This document shows positions 10,278-16,679 of a DNA stretch of 16,957 nt, piece after piece; positions within the stretch are counted from its first letter, which is position 1; each line of letters opens with the position of its first letter. Below the pieces are notes generated by a model that worked only from the letters and a program-made list of their open reading frames with translations, was not told the origin of the DNA and searched no databases. The stretch covers positions 1-16,957 of the forward strand of contig JALRMH010000122.1 of assembly GCA_026119935.1 (NCBI GenBank), in the 5' to 3' direction. This stretch comes from Endothia cerciana. Taxonomy: Eukaryota; Ascomycota; Sordariomycetes; Diaporthales; Cryphonectriaceae. Made by a program: the position numbers and the translations under genes.

Positions 10278-10748
10278 TTATAAGCTAGCTAACGCTTAAA
10301 TATACCTCTTAAGCTCCTTATACTACTCTTTATTAGTATATAGAATAGTAGCACTTGTTATATAAATACTAGTACTAGTAGTATAAATATATATATCTAA
10401 CTTCTTCTAAAAGAGCTTAATAAGCTTAAAGGCTATCTAGTTAAGTAGGTCTTTTATAGTAAAGTAAATACTAGAGTAGCAGACAAGTGCTCTCTTATTA
10501 ATAAAGTCAGTAGTAATAGCAGTGATGCAGAGTATTATAATAGCGCTTATAATAAAAGTCTTATTAAGACTATAATTATTAATAAGAATATAAAATAAAA
10601 AGAGCGACTTAAAGTGCTAGTATATAATATATGCATTTACAAGTACTTAATTAGTATAGAAAACGCCTTTTATAGCTAGTCTCTTTCTTACCCTGCTTCT
10701 GCTCCTACCCTTGCCTTCTCTCTATAGTAAGTAAGCTAAAGCAAAGGC
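10278..10748 (-). pseudogene. Exon 3 of the minus-strand giant pseudogene
   Basis: The exon is 471 nt, exactly 157 codons, phase 0 at both ends. It begins with a basic stretch (Arg/Lys/Ser-rich, about residues 12-28 of the exon: GKGRSRSRVRKRLAIKG). It continues as a well-formed Thr/Ile-rich segment and ends KELKRYI plus a short tail before the donor GTATAT (10277). Only TAG/TAA interrupt it. The basic patch could bind nucleic acid or act as a nuclear signal, but that is inference. No family is recognised. Confidence 0.55.
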
Positions 10749-10953
10749 CTGGCTACTTTAGTAGAATTATTCCTGTTTTCCTCTATTTTTTAAGAGAGGA
10801 TTTTATTCTCTCTCTTTTTTAGAGCTTCTAGACTTGATTAAGGCTAAAAATAACCCTATAATTTCTAAGCACAATCAAGTCTAGAACCTTAAAAAAAAGA
10901 AATAAAAAAGGAACAAAAAGAAATAAAGAGAAGCTATAGAATTCACCTATTAC
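10749..10953 (-). other. Proposed intron 2 (205 nt) with perfect 14-bp inverted repeat
   Basis: The intron runs from GTAATA at 10953 to CCAG at 10749 and joins phase 0 to phase 0. It holds a perfect inverted repeat: TTCTAGACTTGATT (10826-10839) and AATCAAGTCTAGAA (10873-10886), with 33 nt between. The arms are copies of the recurrent palindromic motif. A pyrimidine tract lies outside the left arm and a purine tract outside the right arm (plus-strand view), so the symmetrical structure extends beyond the core. Confidence 0.55.
10826..10886. repeat. Inverted repeat in intron 2 (14-bp perfect arms)
   Basis: The arms at 10826-10839 and 10873-10886 are exactly complementary and include the ACTTGATT variant of the shared core. 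The 33-nt spacer is AT-rich and unrelated to the spacers of the other pairs. This is the only pair in the window whose arms have no mismatch, so it may be the youngest copy or one less affected by C-to-T change. Confidence 0.75.
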
Positions 10954-12443
10954 CTAGTACTATTTAAACACAAAGGCAGGCTTAATAATATCATCTAGCT
11001 TAATAGTGCTTGTCTTATTACTCTATATAGACTTGATGTTGTCTTTATTATTATCCTCTTAGTCGCGCTTAGCTACACGCTCTTTGCTCTTACCCTGCTT
11101 AGCTTAGCTAGATAAGACCTAGGCCTTGCTAATAATATCCTTATAATAGCGCTTAGTGTTCTCTTTATTAAATATATAGGTCTTCTAGTCGTCTTTATCT
11201 ATTTTAAAAGCTTAGAATATACGCTGCTAGAGGTATATAGAAAGGGCGCTGCTAGCAGCTATTTTATTAAGAGTGTAGATAGTATTTAGAACCTAGTCAG
11301 CCTGCTTACATTGTGTATTGCTATCTATATTCAAGGTTCTGTCTGATTTTGCAAGCTTAATAGCAAGGGTATCTGCGATAGCAATATAGGTATTAAGGTA
11401 CTTAGCCTGCTTTTCTTATATTATCAGGCTAGAAAAGGCAGGGTTGATAGCATAGTTGATATCTTTAGCCTCTAAGTTGTATATAGAGCTGTAGAACTAC
11501 TAAATACCCTAGGTGACTATCTGCTATATTTTAAAGTCTATTAGGATCTAGTTTATAATAAGGAGGTTCTTAGAGGTATTTAACTAAGCTATTTAGTTTA
11601 TAAAACAGAATGCTTCTTTATAACTATTTTAATAGTATATTCGAGCTCTAAGACTTTCTCTTTAAATACATCTTTACTAGATTAAGTATAGTAGTTAGCT
11701 AAATATATATTAAACTAATAAGCAATATCTGATTTCTAGCTATTATCAGCTAGTATAGTAGTATAAAGTTAGTTATAATTAATCTAGTTATACTATAAGA
11801 TAGTCTAAGCTAAATCTATATTCTTTATTAAGATATCTATTTTAACATCGCTTACCTAATATAAAAGCTTATTTATATTAATAACAGCTTTTTAAAAGCT
11901 AACTATCCTTATAATATCCTTATACTTATAGTAGATTAAGCTAAGCATAGTATAGATGCGCTGCTAGTCCTCTAAAGTATAGCTTTTAAAAGACTAGCTG
12001 TTAATATATATATCCTTATTAATAACCTAGAAGCAGGATAGCTTATCCTTCTTAATCAGGTTCTAAAAAGCAGGCTAGAAGCTGATATTAAAAGAGTTTA
12101 AAGCCTGCTTCTTCTTAGCCTCCTTCTAGCATAATGCTTAAAACTTAATATTATACTATAAGCTTTTAATATAATATAATAAAGTTTAATATATATATAA
12201 GTATATAGTGCTATATATATAAATACTAGCGCTTTTCTTTTTAAAGCTAGTATTAATAATATAATACTCTATCTTAATAAGCTATACACTATTTAAGCTC
12301 TGCTAGGCTTTTTATATTACAGCTATAATCTTATAAATATTAGAGCTAGCTATTATTATTTTAAAGGTAGTAAAGATCTTAGACTAATTATATAATTAAA
12401 TGTTCTCTATATTATTAATTAATTCGCATATAGAGCTGAGAAG
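10954..12443 (-). pseudogene. Exon 2 of the minus-strand giant pseudogene
   Basis: This block of nearly 1.5 kb reads as decayed protein on the minus strand with TAG/TAA in place of Gln. Two frames are needed. One (codon first bases at coordinates equal to 2 mod 3) is good from about 12440 to 11640. The other (0 mod 3) is good from about 11660 to 10954, for example AIADTLAIKLAKSDRTLNID. An indel or small unrecognised intron near 11610-11660 therefore seems likely. The last part is lysine-rich (near 11100-11020). It ends in phase 0 at a GTAATA donor (from 10953). No domain is recognised; the middle looks largely helical. Confidence 0.45.
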
Positions 12444-12530
12444 CTGTAAATTTAATATAGAAAGATTAGTGTTCTATAGCTTAGGCCTTAAGCTCTAGAT
12501 TTCTTTTTTTTTTTTTTTTTAATAGCGCTA

Positions 12531-12582
12531 GGCTCGATTATATCTTATAAAGCTAGTGTAATTTCTCAGTGCAGTTAAGTCT
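12531..12582. repeat. Degenerate palindromic pair in proposed intron 1
   Basis: A forward copy (GGCTCGATTATATCTT, 12531-12546) follows a T-run at 12502-12520. An inverse copy (GCAGTTAAGTCTA) lies at about 12571-12583, followed by a purine tract. The order T-run, core, inverse core, purine tract is the same as in the other intronic copies. The match is weaker than at 12870-12964. Confidence 0.45.
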
Positions 12583-12869
12583 AAGGGGAGCGGAAAAAAG
12601 AGGCTAGATTAATAGAGGAAGAAAAGAAAAAGAAGAAAAAAAAGAAGAAAAAAAAAAGGTAAGGGGGGGAAGAAAACAGAAGAGGAGATAGCTATTAGGT
12701 AGAGCAGTATATCATGAGTTAGCTTTAACCCTGATAGTCACCCTACTTAATCCTTCCCTCTGCCTCTTCTCCCTTTTTCTACCTTGCCTTTTTTTAGTAG
12801 CTCTAGACTTAATTGAGTCCTAAAATCGTAGAGTAGAAATCTTTTTTTTTTTAAAAGAGGGGGGGGGGG

Positions 12870-12964
12870 CTTTTTAATAGCTCTGGACTTAATTAGGTCC
12901 TGAAATCCTTAAGGTCGAAGGCTGGATTTTTAGGCCTAATTAAGTCCAGAGATAGCTAAAAAGG
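12870..12964. repeat. MITE-like inverted repeat, arms about 37 bp, with best palindromic cores
   Basis: The left arm (12870-12906) and right arm (12926-12964) are near-complementary over about 37 bp. Both share the order T-run, TAGCTCTGGACTTAATTAGG, CC(T)NAAA when each is read outward to inward. Core copies are GGACTTAATTAGGTCC at 12885-12900 and its inverse GGCCTAATTAAGTCCA at 12933-12948. Each core is itself almost self-complementary, with one G-T wobble in the first. A related forward copy, AGACTTAATTGAGTCC, lies at 12805-12820. The whole could fold as a long hairpin with an approximately 20-nt loop. Confidence 0.7.
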
Positions 12965-13061
12965 GAAAGATGGAGAAAAAAAAGAAGAAAAAAAAAAAAA
13001 ATTTAGAGGGAGAGGAAAGGAGAGGAAAGGAAAGGAAAGGCAAAAGGGAGAGTCAACCTAC

Positions 13062-13704
13062 CTTCAGTATAGATAAAGGTATTTACAGCGCCTAGGTTCC
13101 AGAAACCCTAATACTGTATAATAAAGCCCTTAAGAAGGGAAGCCTAGTTCAGCTTTATAAGGACACAAGTCTTATAAATATAAAGGTTTAGCATAGCTAC
13201 CTATTCTATATACTTAGCCTTATATATCTTACTTATATAGGGTTCTTTAGCTAAGATAAAGGGGTAATAAGCAAAGTCCTCGAGCTACTAAAGGAGTTTG
13301 ATAAAGCGATAGTCTAAGCCTTTAGTAAAGTTATAAGCTTATTATAGCTGCAGGGCTTTAATAGCATTAATCCTAGGCAGAGCTAGGCTAATCAAGCTAA
13401 AGTAGAACATCTTCTTATTTAAGGCAGCCTAAACCTAGCCTTTAATCTCTTTATTTAGTTTCTTATAAGTAGCAGCAATTGCTACCTTATCTATAGCTGT
13501 CTTAGCAGAGCAGCCCTTCTTCTTAGCCGCACTAGAAGATTTAGGCTAGCTATCAGCAAGGGTATTTAGCAGAGTAGCACTGCTAGCAGCAGCAACCCTA
13601 ATAGCGCTACAAGTAGCCTTCTTACTCTTCCTGCTAGCAGCAGCAGCCTTCTTAGGTAGTATAGCACTTGTTTGCCTCGTTCTGTCTAGGGGGTTTTTTA
13701 GCAT
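13062..13704 (-). pseudogene. Exon 1 of the minus-strand giant pseudogene
   Basis: The frame starts at ATG (13704-13702) and stays protein-like for about 214 codons, broken only by TAG/TAA. Residues 1 to about 75 are rich in Ala, Ser and Lys, beginning MLKNPLDRTRQTSAILPKKA. This resembles a basic, disordered or nuclear-targeting N-terminus. The rest is mixed and helical. The exon ends at a possible 5' splice site GTAGGT (from 13061). The next 600 bp are pyrimidine-rich and palindrome-containing, as expected of an intron. The phase at this donor (1) does not fit the best frame at the start of exon 2, so either the donor, the acceptor or an indel is misjudged. The start is supported by poly-A/AT-rich, non-coding sequence upstream. 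Confidence 0.5.
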
Positions 13705-14382
13705 GTTTGGAATCAACTGTGCTTAAAAAAAATTAATAAAAAAAAAAAAAATTTAAAAAAAAAAAAGGGCAGGTAGAGCAGGAGGGCTGATTTATTAGCT
13801 AAGGGTTCGAGTTAAAGCGAGACTACCCTGCTAGCTAGCTTTTTAAAAAAAGGTTAACTAGATACAGGGCAAAATACAGGCTATAAAGGCGCAAAGCCTA
13901 AGGGAAACAAGGTAGTTTTAGTAGTAAAAAAGGGGCAGAAGGTATACATCTAGATATCTTAAGCTATATAAATAGTCCTTAGAGCAGCTAGCTAGGGCGG
14001 ATTTAGCTAGGGGAAAGCTGCTAGGATGCGTGCGTGAAACAGGGTCTATAAGTGTATAAAGAGAGTAAGAAATAAGTGCAAGAGGTGCTAGGAAGGTCTT
14101 CAAAAGGCCTTAAAGAGCCTTAAGAGGCTTTAAAAGGATTAACGTACTTAGTTATAATAGTAGTTATTATTAGTATTATAATAAGAAGAGAGGAAGGTCT
14201 AAAGAAGTAGGCTATAAAATAAGTTTAAGATATTTAGCCTTGCTAGCGTAGCTAGCAGTATAAAGACACTAGTATAAAACAGGCTAAAAGTGTGACTAGC
14301 TAGCCTGTGTAAATAGCTGAGGTGCTAGTATAGAAGAGGTATAGCGCAGATTCTTACCTGCTAGCTAGCCTGTTTTTTTAAA
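13705..14382. other. Upstream region of the minus-strand gene, no gene seen
   Basis: It begins with A-runs (13730-13766), then a less AT-rich stretch. A CCTGCTAGCTAGC motif recurs at about 13828 and 14358, and a shorter CTAGCTAGCCTG at about 14295, in each case near a T-run or the tandem array. An AAGGCCTTAAAGAG-like unit is repeated around 14104-14140. These could be promoter-proximal or array-related repeats. A TATA box or other promoter signal cannot be fixed. Short open frames on the minus strand here do not look like protein. Confidence 0.35.
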
Positions 14383-14815
14383 TATAAGCAAGTTTAAATT
14401 AATAATAATCAGACCTTATGCTAGCTATATAAAAAATAGCAGACAGCAGAGCAGCTAGTCGATAACTATATAGCTTGCAGGTAGTATAAGCTTTTATTTA
14501 TAACCTTATTATCAAGCTCTTTTTTTTAAGTATAAGCGAGTCTAGATAGATAATAATCAGACTCTATACTAGCTATATAAAAGATAGCAGATAGTAAGGC
14601 AGCTAGTCGATAACTATACAGCTTGCAGATAGTATAAGCTTTTATCTATAGCTTTGCTATTAAGCCTTTTTTTTTTAAAGCTATAAGCAAGTCTATACAG
14701 ATAATAACTAGACCTTATACTAGCTATATAAGAGATAGTAGACAGCAGGGTAGCTGGTCGATAACTATTATAACCTGCAGGTAGTATAAGCTTTTATCTA
14801 TAGCCTTGCTGTCAG

Positions 14816-14851
<36 letters not shown>

Positions 14852-14893
14852 GCGCAAGCGAGTCTAGACAGAGAACAACCGAACTTAGGACTT
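14383..14893. repeat. Tandem array of ~150-bp units separated by T-runs
   Basis: Units start with TATAAGC(A/G)AGT at 14383, 14531 and 14682, plus a truncated fourth beginning near 14852 (GCGCAAGCGAGTCTAGACAG). Spacings are 148, 151 and 170 bp, the last enlarged by about 30 T at 14819-14848. Shared internal blocks include CTAGCTATATAA, AGCTAGTCGATAACTAT and GTAGTATAAGCTTTTAT. The differences I compared are mostly transitions. Seen on the minus strand, each unit ends in an A-run, like tandem SINE copies, but I find no convincing pol III A and B boxes. The array lies 0.7-1.2 kb upstream of the minus-strand gene. Confidence 0.75.
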
Positions 14894-15325
14894 TACTATA
14901 GCTAGAGAGAGAGATTATAGATAGACTCTCAGGCACTTAGTTAACTAGAAGAACCCTAGTTCTTTAAATCTCTCTATATTAATTATTAAATAATCTTTTT
15001 AATAAGCGCCCTCCTACTCTATACCCTTTACTTCAGTTTATCAATAGTTCTATATTATAATATAGACTTTATATACTATAATAAGTACTATAAAACGATC
15101 CTTTTTATAGAAAGCTATACTATTACTACTTAATAGTTTAAGTATATACTATATATATAGTTAAAAGGGATAGTTAAATAGAGTATTCGAATAATAGCTA
15201 ATCTTTTAGATTAATAATATAATAGCACCTTCTACTACAAGTTATTATATATATATAAAGTGTACTAGGTGATAAAATATAGATATAGATATATATATCT
15301 ATATATAGATATATATATATATAAA
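14894..15325. other. AT-rich spacer ending in a TA/AGATAT-rich tract
   Basis: No protein-like frame is seen. A small hairpin, AAGAAC-CCTA-GTTCTT, lies at 14949-14964. From 15277 to about 15323 the sequence is nearly pure ATAT/AGATAT with internal self-complementarity, so it is likely to be easily unwound and polymorphic in length. Confidence 0.5.
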
Positions 15326-15660
15326 GAGAGCTTTTTTAAAGTAATAGAAATAAACGAACTCTAGGTAATAAGCACTATAGTAATCTAGGGGATTCTAAAG
15401 TATCTCAAAAGGTTGATGCTAATAAAAGCAGTATTAAGAACAGGCCTTGAATATAGAAATATAACTAAAGTCTGAATGCAAGTGTTCACTGCTTTTAAGG
15501 CTTTTAAGTATATACAGAACTAGAAATTTAAATAGACAACTAAAGAGCAATTATAAATATATTCTAACAGGAAGGAAATATCTATCCTTCTATAGCTAGC
15601 TCTTTAGTCTTAAGTTTAGCTAGATTAATATCAAGCCTATCAATCCTTATACTAAACGCT
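15326..15660 (+). pseudogene. Short coding-like remnant, unrecognised
   Basis: One plus-strand frame starting at GAG (15326) reads as a hydrophilic, protein-like sequence for about 110 codons. It includes ILKYLKRLMLIKAVLRTGLE and later RKEISILL. It is broken by TAG/TAA and one TGA, with no ATG that clearly starts it. The pattern is the same Gln-to-stop decay as in the large pseudogenes. It could be an exon of a third decayed gene or chance. No family is recognised. Confidence 0.3.
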
Positions 15661-16118
15661 ACCCTTTGCATATATAATTATACTACTAACTATTAGACTC
15701 TCTAGTAGTTAGTTATCTTTATTATCTATAATTTGTTCTATAACCTATATATTAAATAGAGATTATTATACCTGAGGAAAAGGCAGAAGATCTTCGCTTC
15801 TTTATATAGAATCGTCCTAGTAAGAGAAGGGTAGAGAAGCTATAGTATAAATAAAGATTTAAAGCAGGGGTTAGGTGCTTTTCTCTTTTCTCTTCTCTTT
15901 TTTTCCTTTTTTTTTCTTTTTTTGTATAGTTAGAATAGCTTGTATTAGAAAAAAAGAAAGAAAGAAAGAAAGAAAGATAAAATACTAGGGCCCCTTTTTC
16001 TAGAATCAATTAAATCAGGTAGCGATAAAAATATAAAGAAGATATAAAGGGCATATAGAATAAAGGAAAGCCTTTCGTCTCTCTTGCTTTCTTGCTTTCT
16101 TTTTATATCTAGGTTAAG
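15661..16118. other. AT-rich spacer with pyrimidine/purine hairpin and GAAA microsatellite
   Basis: A pyrimidine tract at 15879-15923 is followed by a purine tract at 15949-15976 containing (GAAA)n. The inner 11 bp (15913-15923 and 15949-15959) are complementary, with a 25-nt loop. A degenerate copy of the recurrent motif (AGAATCAATTAAATCAGG) follows at 16002-16019. TATAAAG-type words and a CT-rich stretch at 16027-16106 could be promoter or 5' UTR of the next candidate. The minus-strand open frame across the tract is low-complexity and not credible. Confidence 0.45.
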
Positions 16119-16209
16119 ATGCGGTTATGCCTTCTATTACTCCTCCTCCTCCTCTTCCTCATCGCCGCATTATTACTGCTAGCCAGACCCTAGATTTACC
16201 CTACCTAGA

Positions 16210-16233
16210 GGGGGGGGAGGGGGGACAAGGGGG
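16210..16233 (+). other. G-run cluster, potential G-quadruplex
   Basis: Runs of 8, 6 and 5 G (16210-16217, 16219-16224, 16229-16233) are separated by A and ACAA. The first run is long enough to supply two tracts, giving four G3 tracts. The motif lies at the edge where AT-rich decayed DNA gives way to GC-richer DNA. Confidence 0.5.
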
Positions 16234-16317
16234 TTTCATAGCTTCGTGTAGCTATACCTGCTCGTGTAGCTTTACTCTAGATTTAAAGGGCAGCGAAACC
16301 CCCCTAGAAGGGGAAGA

Positions 16318-16370
16318 CAGGGGTTTGTCACGTAGAGTGGAGCTACTCTACTCTGCGTGACAAACCCCTG
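16318..16370. repeat. Strong hairpin: 21-bp arms, 20/21 matched, 11-nt loop
   Basis: Left arm 16318-16338 (starting CAGGGGTTTGTCACG) and right arm 16350-16370 (ending GTGACAAACCCCTG) pair at 20 of 21 positions. The one mismatch is a T for C, consistent with C-to-T change. The loop is GGAGCTACTCT and contains a further partial pairing with the arms. It could be a small transposon end pair, a transcription terminator-like RNA hairpin or a palindromic insertion. It has no sequence relation to the GGACTTAATTAGGTCC family. Confidence 0.75.
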
Positions 16371-16679
16371 CTGCTTTATCGAAGCAGGCAGGGGTCCTGG
16401 AAAAGGTAGGGAGGAGGAACACTAAAACAGCAGGTAACAACAGCCACGGCGAGAAACGCGGATTGCAGCCAGGAAATAAGAGGAAAGAGGCTGCAAAAAG
16501 GAGGAGGCTGATCGCAGCAGAGGCGCCGATTGAATAAGCCTGCGCAGCCCGCATCTAGACGACCCTATAGTAGGGAGAGGGGAGGGGAAGGCTGAGGGTG
16601 TGCTAAGGCCGGGCGCTGGATTTTCACTAAGTCCCTACAGCTAGCCTGCCTGACGCTAACCCTACCGCCGGCAAGATCC
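16371..16679. other. GC-richer, weakly mutated island, no confident gene
   Basis: CA and TG dinucleotides return here, in contrast to the preceding 16 kb. A minus-strand open frame (16554-16348) of 68 codons has two hydrophobic segments. It ends inside the hairpin, has no visible upstream signals, and is as likely to be chance. One telomere-like CTAACCCTA occurs at about 16656 but is not repeated. The island borders the hexamer array. Confidence 0.4.

Larger units (their letters stand above)
12444..13061 (-). other. Proposed intron 1 (about 618 nt) loaded with palindromic elements
   Basis: This would be long for a fungal intron. On the minus strand it starts with a C/T-rich tract (13061-12960, complement of GGAAA repeats). 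It carries five copies of the palindromic 16-mer, and another C/T tract (12690-12596) complements a purine run. It ends TTTACAG at 12450-12444. The two long pyrimidine tracts and two groups of palindromes suggest two separate introns or insertions fused together. No protein-like frame was seen between them. Confidence 0.4.
5656..13704 (-). pseudogene. Giant multi-exon RIP-decayed gene, about 2,200 codons, unrecognised
   Basis: I assembled this gene on the minus strand from an ATG at 13704-13702 to a possible stop TAA at 5658-5656. Proposed exons are 13704-13062, 12443-10954, 10748-10278, 10138-8244, 7889-6483 and 6394-5656. Reading phase is conserved across the last four introns: 0/0, 0/0, 2/2 and 2/2. 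In-frame stops are almost exclusively TAG/TAA at positions expected to be Gln or Trp. This is the signature of CpA-to-TpA mutation of a formerly intact gene. The protein starts Ala/Ser/Lys-rich. It has a long predicted-helical middle, an EAK-type charged repeat, a basic KAR-repeat patch and a C-terminal 33-residue repeat. I recognise no catalytic domain or known family. The first exon junction and a frame change near 11640 are unresolved. A mobile-element protein is possible, but no transposase, polymerase or helicase motif was found. Confidence 0.55.
16119..16512 (+). pseudogene. Possible decayed secreted-protein gene with signal-peptide-like leader
   Basis: ATG at 16119 opens a frame of 24 codons with a strong signal-peptide look: Met-Arg, about 18 mostly Leu/Ile/Ala residues, then ARP. 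The frame then meets TAG, again the pattern expected from CAG. Further TAG/TAA occur up to about 16310, then the sequence is nearly unmutated until TAG (about 16410) and TGA (about 16512). The Leu run comes from a CTC repeat, so it may be chance low complexity. A different frame from ATG 16127 is open to 16360 but is Pro/Ser/Gly-rich and equally unproven. No family is recognised. Confidence 0.25.

Noticed and set aside
318..13704. Alternative genetic code reading TAG/TAA as Gln
   Set aside because: Copies of the same codon alternate between CAG and TAG in the 99-bp repeat, and CpA/TpG are depleted in non-coding parts as well. C-to-T mutation explains this without recoding.
13800..13830. GGGTTCGAGTT, resembling a tRNA T-loop or pol III B box
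   Set aside because: The flanks do not form T-arm, anticodon or acceptor stems, and no A box lies at a suitable distance.
13918..14103. Minus-strand open frame of 61 codons
   Set aside because: It lies in the upstream region, has no repeat or residue pattern of a protein, and is short enough to be chance.
15752..16009. Minus-strand open frame of 85 codons
   Set aside because: Its sequence is dominated by Lys/Glu/Ser/Phe runs from the pyrimidine/purine tract and GAAA microsatellite, so it is low-complexity chance.
16127..16360. Plus-strand open frame of 77 codons (MPSITPPPPLPHRR...)
   Set aside because: It is low-complexity Pro/Ser/Gly from CTC and G-run repeats, ends inside a hairpin, and competes with a leader-like frame from 16119. 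Neither is proven, so no CDS is called.
16348..16554. Minus-strand open frame of 68 codons with two hydrophobic segments
   Set aside because: It lies in a short GC-richer island where a chance open frame is likely. Its stop is inside the hairpin arm and no promoter, intron or homology is visible.
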